The translations under genes were made by a program, and so were the position numbers. Below, in pieces: positions 44,801-57,300 of a stretch of 64,000 nucleotides of DNA. The stretch comes from Edaphochlamys debaryana (taxonomy: Eukaryota; Chlorophyta; Chlorophyceae; Chlamydomonadales). Position 1 is the first letter of the stretch, and the number at the start of each line of letters is the position of its first letter. The notes below the pieces were generated by a model. That model ran no database searches. It was not told where the DNA came from and saw only the letters and a list, made by a program, of their open reading frames with translations. The DNA lies in assembly GCA_016858145.1 (NCBI GenBank), contig JAEHOE010000004.1, positions 186,001 to 250,000 of the forward strand. The letters run 5' to 3'.

Positions 44801-47800
44801 CAGCCCTCGCGGCGAGCGGCTTGCTGCCCGCGGCCTGCCCGACGCCACCCGCTATATGGCATGGGACCTGAGCGGGCCCAAGGACGGCGGCGGCGGTCGG
44901 AGGGCCGCTTCTCGGCTCCAAGGCTGCGCGCGTGTACTGGGACATGGGGGTGAGTGTACGGGGACATGGGGGTGAGTGGCGAGGGCGTGGGCCGCGTCGC
45001 AGTATGACCCGAATCGAGCCCTTCTTGCTGATTCGTAAATACGTGGCGGTTTGGAACAGGGGCGAGAGACTTGCCTGACCCCACCTGCCACCCACCCCCT
45101 CCCGCCCCAGGGCCTGGACTATCGCCTCATCCTCAACCCCAGGGGCGGCACCCTCACCCTCCGCTCCCTGGTCCTGGCCGGCCTCCCCCCGTCCGCCCTC
45201 GTCGATGCCATCAGCAACACGACGGACAGCTCTGCTGGCGACGGGCCCCCGGCCCTTGGCGGAGGTCACCGCCGCTTACTCGGGGGGCGGCGGCGGGTGC
45301 AGGCCGAGGAGGGCACACCGGGCACCCCGCCAGCCCCTTTTGGTGCGCCGCTGTCGGTCCTTATGCAGCCTACGCCCCTGGGGAGTCTGCGGCCCCTGCC
45401 GGCCCCTGGGCTGTCGAGTGCTGTAGCGCCCCTGCCGGCGCCCTGGCAGCCGCCGGGCTGGATGGCTCCGCTGATGGGGCTGGCGGCGCCCCTGTGGTAC
45501 TTTGACTTTGACAGGTGCGCGCCTGCGCGTGGGTGCGCGTAGGTGGGCTGGCTCCTGACGTCAACGGGGGAACAGCTATCGCTCAACACGAGCGATTCAG
45601 TGCCAACCCGCCTCGTGCCCCTCCTCCACCCGCCCCCGGAAGGCTGCAGCCTGGCGCCCCGCGCCTGTACCTCCACAACGTGACGTTGCTCGTCCCACGT
45701 GCTGAGCTGGAGCTCATGAAACGCATGCTGGCGGCGGCGGGCGTGCTTCAACCATGGCTGAAGTTCGACAAGCCGCTGTGGGACCCTGTCCCTCCATCGC
45801 CACCAGGGGTTGAGGACAGCCCCTTCCTGGGCGATGGCGGCCGCCGAGGCCGTCGACTGCGCTGGTTCGACGACGATGCAGTGGCAGCTGTGTTTGCCTC
45901 GTTGGGAGAGCACCGCTGCGCCTACTCGCTTCTGGTGTCACTTTTCGAACGAAACTGGGTGAGAAGCTCCGGCGGGACGAAGGGGGGTTGTCGATTGCGC
46001 CCGTGGGCGGTCATGGCGCACGGCATTGGGGCTCTCAGCCTTTCGCTGGTTCACGGCAGCGCTGATGCATGCATGACCTACGTGCAAGTGATCCGTGCTT
46101 CCTGTTCCTTTGCCTGTGTGTAAAGGTGTCTTGGTATACGAATGACACGATCTTCTTTCAGCGTGCCCTGCACTTGGGCTGGATTGGCGAGGAGGTGGCG
46201 ATTACGTCGACACTGCCGTACGATGCACCGGAAGGGTCCGCGATCGAGGCGCCGCCTGCAGTGCCGGACCCTCGACGCCTGAGTGAGTCGGGCGCTTGCT
46301 CGTCTAGGGTCTGGGGCGTAGCTCTGTTGTCTCTCGGCACGCGTGTCCCGTCGCCTTCTCGAGCCCGGTCCGTGCCAACCCAGTGCCAACAGTGCTTATC
46401 ATCACCCTGCGTGCCCGTTCCCCACCACCGTCCACCACAGGTCCCGAACTGGAGGTGCCGTGCCCATGGCCGCCGTCGCCGGCGTACCCCTCCCCGCCCG
46501 CGTACCCCTCTCCGCCCGCGTACCCCTCCCCGCCCCGCTTGGACCTGCCGCCGAGCCCTCCGCCAACATATCCCGAGGGCCTTCCTGCCGGGGCGGCGCC
46601 AGACGACAGCTCACCTCCCCCGCCTGTTTCGCCTCCTGCCTTGGCCGTTGGGAGGCAAGGCGGCAGCTCACCGCTCCCGCCGGCTGTGCCGCCGCCCATA
46701 GATGGCGGCGGGTACGACAGGTCGGCGGCGGTAGGCCCTGGCAATGTCAGCGCCGTTTTTGCCGAGGAGCCGGCCCCAGAGTCGGCAGGTAGCAATGATA
46801 GCAACGTCACAGAGCCTAACCGGCTGCGACCGGACCCCTCGTCGCCGGGCGGTGCCATTGCCACATCAGCGCCCGACGCCGCCTGGCCTTCTAGCAGCTC
46901 CCCTGGGCCCCGGCCCTGGTTTGTGGGCGTATCGGTGGCTTGCTCAGTCGTCGGCGCTGCCGCTCTGGCAGCCGTGGTGCTGCTCGGCTACACCCAGTGG
47001 CGCCGGCGGGTCCAGAACGGCTCTGCGGTAAAAGCCGCTCTGGCAACGGGAAATGATGCCGCCGGGTGTTCGATGGACACGACGCGAACGCCAACCATGC
47101 AACGGGCCATCGCGGAACCTGGTGCGGCTGGTTCGGCGAGCTCCAAGGCCCTCCCGGTCGATGCAAGCCCCGAGAGTGGCCTTCTGTCCAGCACTGCCAT
47201 GGACACGTCGACGCCCCTCACCACGCCGCCAGTCACCGGCGGCGGCAATTGCTCGGGCTGCGACGGTAACAGCGAAACCCTCGGAGTCCTCGGCGGAATG
47301 GCCCTGAACGGGGGTGCCAATGCCGCGGATCCGCCCGTACCGCCGAGTGCCCAGTCGTACACCCTGTACGATGAACCACGCGGGAATGCGGTTGCCGACG
47401 TGTAGGCGGGCCTGCTGCCGTCATTCAACGAGCACGCTGTGCAGCCGGAACTGCCAGCAGCTGTTGTCACCGTGGTGCCAGACAGCCTCCGAGCGCCGTC
47501 TCCGGCAACAGCTGCTCCCCGGCTGTCGTTTGGTGGGGTAGTCTCCGGCGGAGCGCCTGGGGCGGCGCAGGGCGCGGTGGCTGCGCAACAGCAGGATACA
47601 GTCACGGCCAGCATGGGTGAGGCGTTGTGTGCGGATCCCCGCACGGGCGGGGGCTGCTCCAGGAACGGTGCGGCTCACCATGCATGCTTGCTCCGTACTG
47701 TGATTGCATCCCACCACCCCTGCACCCCACAGGCTCCAGCACCGGGGACGCCCCGTTCCGCGTTATTTCGCTAAAGCCGGGGGCCGCCAGGCGCCGCAAT

Positions 47801-50800
47801 TGCCCGAACCCTCTGGAGTCTGACATTCACTTGCTTAAGGTCAGGGCGGGAGGAGACCTCTCTCGCTGCCGGACTCGGTTTAGTTCGCGGCGTGCGGATG
47901 CAAAGGATACAAATGGCACGCCGCCCCCAGCCAGCCGAGTGCGGTTGCCCTTCGACTTTGTTACCCAATTGGGTACTTGCAAGTTTTGCTTGCCCGATTA
48001 TTCAGCGCGCCCCCCGCCCCCCGCCCCTGGCCCTTGTGCTGTGACCTCCTCCTTGCCACGCAGGCATGCCTGGCCAGCGAAAGCGGCAGCAGACAGAGCG
48101 AAGGCCGGGAGGAGGTGGCGCTGACGGGGCTGTTGGGCCGCGGCGCTCACGGCGTGGTGTACTCGGGTGAGCGTAGTGACGGGTGGGGGCAAGGCGGGGG
48201 CGCATGGACCACTTCCTGTCTGGTACCTGCCCGGTGCTCACACCACGTGCACGCCCCCGCCCGCAGGCACGTGGCGCGGCCTGGCCGTGGCCGTCAAGGT
48301 GGTCGTCATGGCGGATGAGGACGAGGGAGTGGACGAGCAGATGTGTACGGAGCCCTCGGAGGGTGACAACACGAATAAGGGCGCTGCTGCGGCTGCGGCC
48401 CTTCAGCAGGACGTACGTGCTTGCCGCGTACAGCGCCGTGCCGTGCTCGAGGCCGCCATCTCGTCCACCCTGGACCACCCCAACCTGGGTGAGCGCGTGG
48501 GTGCTGCGATCAGGGGTGGGTCACCCCTGGCTGCGATGAGATAGATACAGCGCGTGTGTTTAGTTGGGTAGCCCCAAGCGTGCTTGTGACTGTCCCTGAC
48601 TTGCGCCTTGCGCTCCTTTTGCTGCTGCAGTTCGGGCCTACGCGTACGAGATCCGCTCCCTGCAGCCTCAGCCTTTGTCCTCGAGAAGCGGAAGCGACGG
48701 CCAGCGCAGCGGAAGCATGGATAGCGGCGCTCAGCAGCTGCTGATTGTGATGGAGCTGTGCGAGAAGGGCAGCCTCAAGGATGCGCTGGGTGAGTCCCAA
48801 ACAAGATCGGGTGTCAGCTGTCGATGATTCGAAGCTGGATGAAACGGCCGGCGCGAAGCTTCTGGGGCACCAGGGTGAAACACACGCCGACCCCGACAAA
48901 GAGTTGCAACTACTTCCCCCTTGACTGATCTGACGTAGTTGATAGCCACATCGCGCACGGTCGAGGCTTGAGCGATGACGTTGACTGAAGTCGGCACCGC
49001 AACAACCTCGTAACAGCTGCGCGCAAAATTGACGTAACCAAAATGCTCTTAACTTAAGCGTGTATGAAACCATACAAAACGGATAGCTGCATCGGTTCTC
49101 GGGCTATGGCTACGACTTCGTCGCACGACCACGTTTCAAGTTCGCGCAGAGCCGATTAGTGTCCGCGCTCTCAGCACTTCAGCGAATACTTAAGCGAGGT
49201 ATAGCTCGTGGCATCGCGGTCCGGGTTACGCGCAGTTTGTGCGCGTGGCTCTATGACAACCCCAGCCCTCCCCGTCTGTCCCCGTCAGAAGCCACGGGGG
49301 GCTCAAAGTGGGGCCTCAGCCCACATGAACTGAGGATGCGGGAAAGGACACACGGCCCACCCAATCTGCTAGTTCGCCAACCAGAAGCCTGCCCAACAAG
49401 CTAAAGTGGTACGGAGGAAAGCCCAAAGAGTGCCCGTGTGCTAGCTTGCGAGGCTGCCGTGTCGATCAAGCTGGAACGTGCCCCGCGCCCTGTGTCTCCC
49501 CGCTCACAGCCACGGGCTCAGTGCGATCCATCACCGCGGCGGCGGCCGCAGCCCCATCGGCGCCCGAGGCCTCGGCGGCTGCGGCTGTGGCCAGCGCCGC
49601 TGCCACGGCCCTGGCTCTGGCCCTGGACGTGGCGTGCGGCCTGGCACACCTGCACGCACAGGGCATCGTGCACGGGGTGAGCTGTGAACGGTCGTGCGTA
49701 CTTTGCATGGGGGACTTGGCACGGGGTGGACAGGGCAAGGGCAGGTGCCATGCCAGCACTGGGGTGCGCAGGGGGAGTACGGAGCTGCTTAACCCCTGTC
49801 CTGCCCACCATTGTCTCCCTCAGGATTTGTCATCGGGCAACATCTTGCTCGCCAGTCGCGAGGCCGGTGCGTCCCGGGGGGAGGGGCGTCCTGCACCTGT
49901 GTGGCGTGTATGACTCACCTCCAGCCCCCCCTGCAATCATTCTCGTGGTGACGCTGTACTACCCCTTTTTCGCCGCCCTTGCCTCGCCTGTGTGCTGCAG
50001 GCGGCCAGGGCCCCGCGCCGGCCCCCACGGCCCCTCTGTACGGCAATGACGCTGTGGAGGGATGGGGCGAAGCCGGTCCGCCTGCCAACGCCGCCGCCCA
50101 GTCTGCCGCTTCGGCGGGCGGCTGGGCTTCCCCCATGGCCGCCAAGCTGTGCGACTTCGGACTGGCGGTGCAGCTGCGGCCCGGAGCCTCCCACACGTCG
50201 GGCGCCCTCGGAGGGACGGCCGCCTATGCCGCTCCCGAGCTGGCGGCGTCGGGCCGGCTGGGCCGTGCGTCGGACGTGTTCAGGTGCGTGAGTGCAGGGC
50301 AGGGGCCAAGGGCGTGTGTGCTGGGATCCCCGCCGGTCGCGAGCAGCCCATCACATGGACCCTCCTGCTCCCCCCAACGCCTCCTCATTTCCCTCTCGCA
50401 GCCTGGGGCTCGTGATGGCGGAGTTGGCTGCCGGCCCCGCTGCCGCTGCTGCCCTGCGGGACGCTGCATGCGCACCCTCGTCGCGTGCTCTGGCCCCGCC
50501 GCCGCTTCCGCCCCTGCTTGTCGGCAATGCGGGCGAGGCCCTGTGGCGGCTGGCAGCGAGGTGCACGGTAGCAGAGCCCAGGGAACGGCCGGCCGTGTGG
50601 CAGGTGAGACAGCGGCAATTCAATTTCTGAGCGCATCGTGATGGCCGCCAAGTGCTGGGCCCCGGACGGTGGTGACCGGTAGCACGCGCTTCATGCCCAC
50701 CCTCCCCTCCCCTCCCTTGCCGCCCACGCCCCCAGGTTGTTGCCGAGCTGGTGAGCGCAGGGCGGATGGCCCACACGGTGCTCAACGCTTTCACCGCGCG

Positions 50801-50825
50801 CAGCCAGGACGCAGACGTCTGCTGA
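41823..50825 (+). pseudogene. RLK-D: decayed receptor-like kinase paralogue
   Basis: All 23 exon positions are recognisable: 41823-42108, 42341-42506, 42589-42984, 43149-43220, 43324-43366, 43489-43603, 43693-43836, 44009-44282, 44521-44581, 44737-44949, 45111-45514, 45643-45958, 46126-46282, 46441-47616, 47733-47839, 48064-48166, 48267-48488, 48631-48789, 49510-49676, 49824-49866, 50001-50283, 50402-50603, 50736-50825. Four lesions are visible against the paralogues: one G lost in exon 3 (run at 42633-42636); donor GT changed to AT after exon 9 (44582-44583); two bases lost in exon 10 (about 44889-44896); and GAG changed to TAG in the cytoplasmic juxtamembrane region (47403-47405). The signal peptide, TM helix and kinase motifs remain. 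The catalytic loop reads HGDLSSGN. The linker has three PAYPSPP units. Assembly errors could explain one indel but not all four lesions. The C-terminal tail (VVAELVSAGRMAHTVL) matches RLK-E, not A-C. Confidence 0.75.
48800..49430 (+). repeat. Dispersed repeat copy in RLK-D intron 18
   Basis: Intron 18 is 720 bases. Sequence near 49209-49260 (tggcatcgcggtccg...gtgcgcgtggctctatgacaacccc) matches the repeat that sits in intron 19 of RLK-B, C and E, so this copy lies one intron earlier. Confidence 0.5.
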
Positions 50826-51767
50826 TAACTCACAAGGCAGCTACTAGTAACATGTTCGGAAAAGGTACCGGTGGTCATGTTCATCCCGCCCTTTTCACAA
50901 GGCCACTCAACGCACCCAACGTAACCATATGTTATGTTAACGCATGCCGTGAGATCTGCAGGGCCAGTGGGCATCTGGCATGCAGAATACGTGTGGTTAG
51001 GTAGGCCGGGTTGTGTGGGTAGATAGGCCAGGAACGTGGACTGGGGAGGGAACAGCGATAGGTAACTGGCGGCGGCATGGACTTCGGAGAGGAGTCTGGC
51101 GATACGCCCATGACTGGGCGATGTTTTGTCAAGCAGTTGGTTGTTGCTGTGATGCTTGCGTTTCATTGATGATGCGACTTGGCAGGCAGCAGGCCAGCGG
51201 GCGCAAGCGGAAGACGCTGACGGTCAGCGTCAATTAGTTGAACTCGCCATCAATCAGCGGAGAACCCTTGTGGACACGGGTGCCTGCGGCAAGGCAGGAA
51301 AAGGGCTGAGCGGCTCAGCCCAGAACTTCCCAGCACACTCTGTGTGTAAACAGCATTTTGGCCCAGAATTATGCGTGTCATACTATTATTATGATTGCCG
51401 GGGGGTGATTTTCTTTCTTCTTGGAATTTTGCTCCCATGCTTTTTTGGCATGCAATATGCACGGCGTTTGTATGCCAGGAGCCTTTGGTGAAGGAGGCTG
51501 CCAGCTGGATGAGCCTCTCTGTGGTGTTCTCCGTGCCAGGTCTTGCTCTCCCCTGGTCTTGACCTTTGCTGCGTGCGCCTGCGTGATGCTTGTGATAAGT
51601 ATATGCGGTGTAGCATTAGTAGCATGTGATTGCAGGGTCCCTCCACCGAGGGACTCAGCTGCTGGGTTGAGAAGGCTCGAAGACCCGTGCGTTCCGGCGT
51701 ACGGAGGAGGCCCCAGAAGGCCCTGGTCCATGGACAGGATTGTCCCAAAGTCATGGGCGTGCACAGC
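50826..51767. other. RLK-D 3' flank
   Basis: No gene is seen. A TGTAA at 51345-51349 could be a poly(A) signal but is about 520 bases from the stop. The last 8 bases (51760-51767, tgcacagc) are the left target duplication of the MITE. Confidence 0.4.
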
Positions 51768-52339
51768 CAGCGTTGCTATCTTCCCTGGGCCGAAGTGCGG
51801 GAGGTCCTGCACTCGGACCTCGGGTCCAAGCCCAAGAGTGCGAAAGCGGGCCGCACTTCGTGGCCCTTGGCGGCCCAAAATGTGCGACCGCACTTGGCAA
51901 GCGCTTGCCGCCCAGAAGTGCGGGAGAGTGCGGTGGAGTGTAGCGGAGGGCGCGGCGTTCTGGAGGCCTGTTTCAAGCGGATGAGTCTGCCTGGCTCTCG
52001 CCCTAGTGCATGAGCTGATGTACGCGGGCAACTGGGGGTCTGAATTCCAGCAGCAACCCCGTAGTGTATGCTGCAAGTGCACGTGATGCGGGCTGGACGG
52101 TGGGGGTGGGAAGGGGACTGCCTGCCCGGCTGGCCGCGCCCGTTCGGTGGGCCCCCCAGGGGTTGAGGGGCCCCGCACCTGAGCCGCCAGAAGGCTCAAA
52201 AGTGTGCCGGCGCGGGCCGCACTCGCAACCAAACTTTGCTACAAAAGTGCGGGAGCTTCCGCACGTGAGGCTCTTTCCGTCACCGAAAGTGCGGGATGGC
52301 CTCACTCCCCCGCACTTCCGCACTAAGATAGCAACACTG
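51768..52339. mobile_element. 572-bp hAT-type MITE
   Basis: Ends are cagcgttgctatctt (left) and the inverted cagtgttgctatctt (right), with 14 of 15 bases matching. They are flanked by a perfect 8-bp duplication tgcacagc (51760-51767 and 52340-52347). An 8-bp target duplication with CAGYG ends is typical of hAT elements. Repeated aagtgcggga motifs in both orientations cluster in the subterminal regions, as expected for transposase-binding sites. No coding capacity. Confidence 0.8.
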
Positions 52340-54395
52340 TGCACAGCGCGCTGCAACCCTCTTGGCCACTCTGGGACGGCACGGTGCTTGTCGACGTGCA
52401 GGTGCCCGCTTGATAGATCTGCTTGGAAAGTCTACTCTCTGTGAATGGCTTGTTGTCAAGCTGCGGGTACTGCGGGGTTGGGACAGTCCGCCGAAGCGCT
52501 CTGCCGAATTTTGGGGTCTGGCGCCTGTGTCCCGGCGGGTTATTATTCATTCACTGCAACCAGGTGTACTACACGCACCATCTGAGCCCTGCAGCCGGCA
52601 GGACTGAGCTGCAAAGTTGGGCCTATCAGTAATTGAGACCTTCTAGTTTCCATCGTGGCAAGCGCCCCGACGCCACCTGCTGTCGCATGGAAGCACACCA
52701 AAGAATGACGCTCGCGCGTCGAGGTGGCGCCACTGTCACCCCATTGCTCAGGACGCCAGCCCTGCTGACATGAAGAACTCCACTCAACTCCGAGCCTCTT
52801 CCCATCATAGACGAAGCGGCGCAGCGGCCGGATCTCTTCCGTGTCGTCCGCCACCACCACCCATTCCCGTAACGTCCCATATGGCTAGCTTAGATTACCC
52901 ACCTGGCCTTATCTTTTCCAGCCAATCCAACCTCAAGTGCCGTGCAGCAAACCAAAACCCGTCTAACACGTCTGGTATTCGACCAGCGGGTGGTGTTCCC
53001 ACCGTCCGACCAACCCCCTTCCTCGTAAATCGAGCCCAAGCATCTTCACCATGTCCTAGGTCACGAACTCAATATTGAAGGCCCCACAAGTACTTCTCAA
53101 GCATGAAGCAAGACCCTCAAGGGCACTCTTCAAGTACCCTGTCATAGCTGAGCATGGTCGAGTGTGCAACAAAGAAGCACCGTTAGCCGGGCGGTGGGTT
53201 CACCAGCAGCCTTGCTCCAGCTGCTGCTTTGGGAGGTGCGGGTGGTGAGCGGGGTGGTGGTGACGCCCTACCTCAACGCGCTCGGCAGGGCGCTGAGGAA
53301 GGAGCGAAAGCCTATCTTCGATGAGCTGCAAGCCAAGGGCCTGGCGCCTCGCTGGTTTAAAGGGGCGGATATCCTGTTTCGTGAGGGGGGGGGCTGGATG
53401 CGGCAGGGGTACCCTTAGGGGATGGGCGGTTCTATGGCCCAGTTACGGGCGGGGTCAAGCCCCAGGCGGTTGATGGTCGCGCTTTGCGCAGTTCTAGGTC
53501 TTGCAGGAGGCAAGGCCCATGGAGTAGGCCGAACGGCCGCAGCGTCCAGCGCTGTGATTCTTTTGAGGATCCTTCATTGTAAACCAGAGGACTGCTGGCA
53601 ACCTGCCTTTGAAAGTCCCACGAGCTTAAGCACACCTCCCATCGTAGCGGCGTAGCTGTCCGTCGCAGCTACCAACCAGCAACATAGCTAGGGTGAGGCC
53701 TCGCTCACAAAGCCTTGACACCGGCTACCTCGAGGGGCTTGGAGGTCTGGAGAGATGAGCCGGGCCGGGCCGGCACCACAGAACATGGATAGAGCAAACA
53801 ATGTGCGTGGTCAGCGCTCAGTATGGTTGAAACAAACATCATAATGAACTGATCCTTGAATTGGCTCCAAGCCAGTCACAGCTACCAACCTAGACAGCTG
53901 CCTGAGTGGTGAGGTGCCACGAGGGGTACACGCCGGCTCCAGCCGCCGAGGACGTTGCTTCACAGTAGCCGCATCGCCCACACCGCCCCATAGTGGTTCT
54001 AGCAGGGGTCATGCCCCCAGTACCGGCTTGCCCCCATGTGTGCGGTTCAACCTCATCAGCCGTCAAGAAGAACACGCGTGCGTCACATTAAGCAGTACAA
54101 AAACTGAGGATTCACCTGCTTGGTACCACACCCGCCTGGGGGCTGGTGCCCCGGCAGGGCTTACTTCTGGCACACAGACATGGATACGTACACGGGCCTG
54201 AGTCAGATCTGCAGGCCATCTTGGTGCTTGTCGCCGAATATGTTTCGCCGCATTGGTCATTGAGACGCGCTCGTTCATCACAGCGCATGCGTTCCCGGCC
54301 CACACAAGAGGCTGGTCGGCCTACTGACAGCAGCGCGATCCCAGGCGGAGCAGAAGCAGTCGTGAAGAGTGCGCGCTATGCTGAGCTGGCGTACT
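52340..54395. other. Convergent intergenic region before the RLK-E stop
   Basis: Begins with the right MITE target duplication (52340-52347). The rest has no supported gene apart from a short coding-like remnant at 53164-53418, and no clear TGTAA for RLK-E on the - strand. Confidence 0.4.
53164..53418 (+). pseudogene. Possible transposon ORF remnant
   Basis: An 84-codon open frame containing YLNALGRALRKERKPIFDEL and KGLAPRWFKGADILFREGG looks protein-like, with mixed composition unlike the surrounding shadow frames, but has no proper start or partner exons. It may be a retroelement or transposon fragment; the family is unknown. Confidence 0.25.
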
Positions 54396-57300
54396 CTAGC
54401 AAGTCGAGCTGCTTTGCGACACATCGGCCGTCTGCGTCCTGGAGGCGGTCAGGGCATTGAGCACCGTGTGGGCCATCCGCCCTGCGCTCACCAGCTCGGC
54501 AACAACCTGGGGGGCGTGGGCGGCAAGGGAGGGGAGGGGAGGGTGGGCATGAAGCGCGTGCTACCGGTCACCACCGTCCGGGGCCCAGCACTTGGCGGCC
54601 ATCACGATGCGCTCAGAAATTGAATTGCCGCTGTCTCACCTGCCACACGGCCGGCCGTTCCCTGGGCTCTGCTCCCGTGCACCTCCCTGCCAGCCGCCAC
54701 AGGGCCTCGCCCGAACTGCCCGCCAGCAAGGGAGGAACGGGCGGCGGCGGGGCCGGAGCAAGCGACGAGGGTGCGCATGCAGCGTCCCGCAGGGCAGCGG
54801 CGGCAGCGGGGCCGGCAGCCAACTCTGCCATCACGACCCCCAGGCTGCGAGAGAGGGAGGGAGAGGCGTTGTGGGGAGCAGGAGGGTCCATGTGATGGGC
54901 TGCTCGCGACCGGCGGGGATCCCAGCACACACGCCCTTGGCCCCTGCCCTGCACTCACGCACCTGAACACGTCCGACGCACGGCCCAGCCGGCCCGACGC
55001 CGCCAGCTCGGGAGCGGCATAGGCGGCCGTCCCTCCGAGGGCGCCCGACGTGTGGGAGGCTCCGGGCCGCAGCCGCACCGCCAGTCCGAAGTCGCACAGC
55101 TTGGCGGCCATGGGGGAAGCCCAGCCGCCTGCTGAAGCGGCAGACTGGGCGGCGGCGTTGGCAAGCGAACCGGCTTCGCCCGATCCCTCTACAGCGTCAA
55201 TGCCGTACAGAGGGGCCGTGGGGGCCGGCGCGGGGCCCTGGCCGCCTGCAATACGCAAGGGCGGCGAAGAGGGGTACCGCAGTGTCATCACGAGACTGAT
55301 GGCAGGGGGGGCTGGAGGTGAGTCATACACGCCACACAGCTGCAGTATAGCCCCCGCCAGCAACGTACCGGCCTCCCGACTGGTGAGGAGGATGTTGCCC
55401 GGAGACAGATCCTGGGGGCAGACATTGGCGACCGGACAGGAAGGGATAGGAGGTGACCCGTTGGAATTGTTGGGCTAAGTCCCCGCTGCGTGGCGTGTTC
55501 TGCGGACGGCGACCTAGTTGACGTGTTTGGGTCTTGTGGCCTTTCACGTGTCCCCAAACCTATGTGGGCCGAGGTGGCCGAGGCCCCACCTCGACGTCCC
55601 CCGCTTCTGCTGGGGTTGTCACGGAGCCACGTAACAATTAAAGCTTCACGCCCAGATCGAAGTGCCTCAAGCTATAGCTTGCTGATCCCTTCGCTGTAAC
55701 ATGGAGAGCAGGGAAGCTTATCAACCCGGCGCGAGCTTGATGTTGACAACGCGGTCGCACCAAGTCGCGACCTGAGCCCGAAGACCGATGCATACATTCG
55801 CTTCTTATGCTACCTTACACGGTGAAGCTAAAAGCGAGGTAGTTCCATTGCCTTTTGTGGGCGCGAGCATGCCTTGCGACTTCCATGAAGCCACGCCCCC
55901 TCAAGCCCAGACCGAGCGCGACGTGGCTATCTTGCCTTGTGTAACTCAGAGCTGTTTAGGGAGAAGTGGCTCAAATTTTTTTGTCGCGGTCGCGGTAGTG
56001 AGTTTTGCTTCGTTTCCATCCTCCGGCCCCCGGTACCCCCGAAGCTTTGTGCGGAGCACGGTGCACGTCCCTCGCGCTGGGCACCGTGCCCGCACGCTTG
56101 TCACCTCGCCCAACCATTGTACGGCTCAGCCCATCTCTCCAGCTTCGAGGAAGCTGACCCCCGATCTTGTTTTCCGTACATTGCACCTGCCCGAACCCCG
56201 CTCACCCCGTGCACGATGCCCTGTGCGTGCAGGTGTGCCAGGCCGCACGCCACGTCCAGGGCCAGAGCCAGGGCCGTGGCAGCGGCGCTGGCCACAGCCG
56301 CAGCCGCCGAGGCCTCGGGGGCCGATGCGGCTGCGGCCGCCGCCGCGGTGATTGATCGCAGTGAGCCCGTGGCTGCGGGAAGGGTGACACAGGGCGCGGC
56401 GCAGGTCCCAGCTTGATCGACACGGCAGCCTCGCAAGCTCGCACACGGGTATTGGCATTGCAACCACCCCAACCGGTCCTTGCCGCCACGCTCCGACTCA
56501 CCCAGCGCGTCCTTGAGGCTGCCCTTCTCGCACAGCTCCATCACAATCAGCAGCTGCTGAGCGCCGCTGTCGATGGGTGAGCACTGTCCGCTGTCGGCAG
56601 CGCCCTTGCCGGCTGACGCAGTCACAGCAGCACTGCCACCACTGCCGCCTGCGCCGCTGCCGGGACCGCTGTTGCCGGCGCTGCCGCTGCAGGCGCTGGG
56701 CTGGGGCCGCAGGGACCGAATCTCGTACGCGTAGGCCCGCACTGCAGCAGATAGAGTGATCACAAGTCCGACGTCAGGGACAGGCATATATATGCCCGGT
56801 CGGAAGTCAGCAGGCACAGGCACAAACCATGTTGGCCCTTCCATACCAGACACATGCGCTGTATCTCCGCAGCGCCCTCACGCTCACCTAGGTTGGGGTG
56901 GTCCAGGGTTGACGAGATGGCGGCCTCGAGCACGGCACGGCGCTGTACGCGGCAAGCACGTACGTCCTGCTGAAGGGCCGCAGCCGCAGCAGCGCCCTTA
57001 TTCGTGTTGTCACCCTCCGAGGGCTCCGTACACATCTGCTCGTCCACTCCCTCGTCCTCATCCGCCATGACGACCACCTTGACGGCCACGGCCAGGCCGC
57101 GCCACGTGCCTGAGGGCGGGGGCGTGCACGTGGTGTGAGCACCGGGCAGGTACCAGACAGGAAGAGGTCCACGCGCCCCCGCCTTGCCCCCACCCAAGTA
57201 CACCACGCTCACCCGAGTACACCACGCCGTTAGCGCCGCGGCCCAACAGCCCCGTCAGCGCCACCTCCTCCCGGGCCCCGCCGGGGGCGCTCCGATGGCC

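Noticed and set aside
50826..54395. Bidirectional or antisense gene between RLK-D and RLK-E
   Set aside because: Open frames here are short, several cross the MITE ends, and none shows consistent splice sites or domain motifs.
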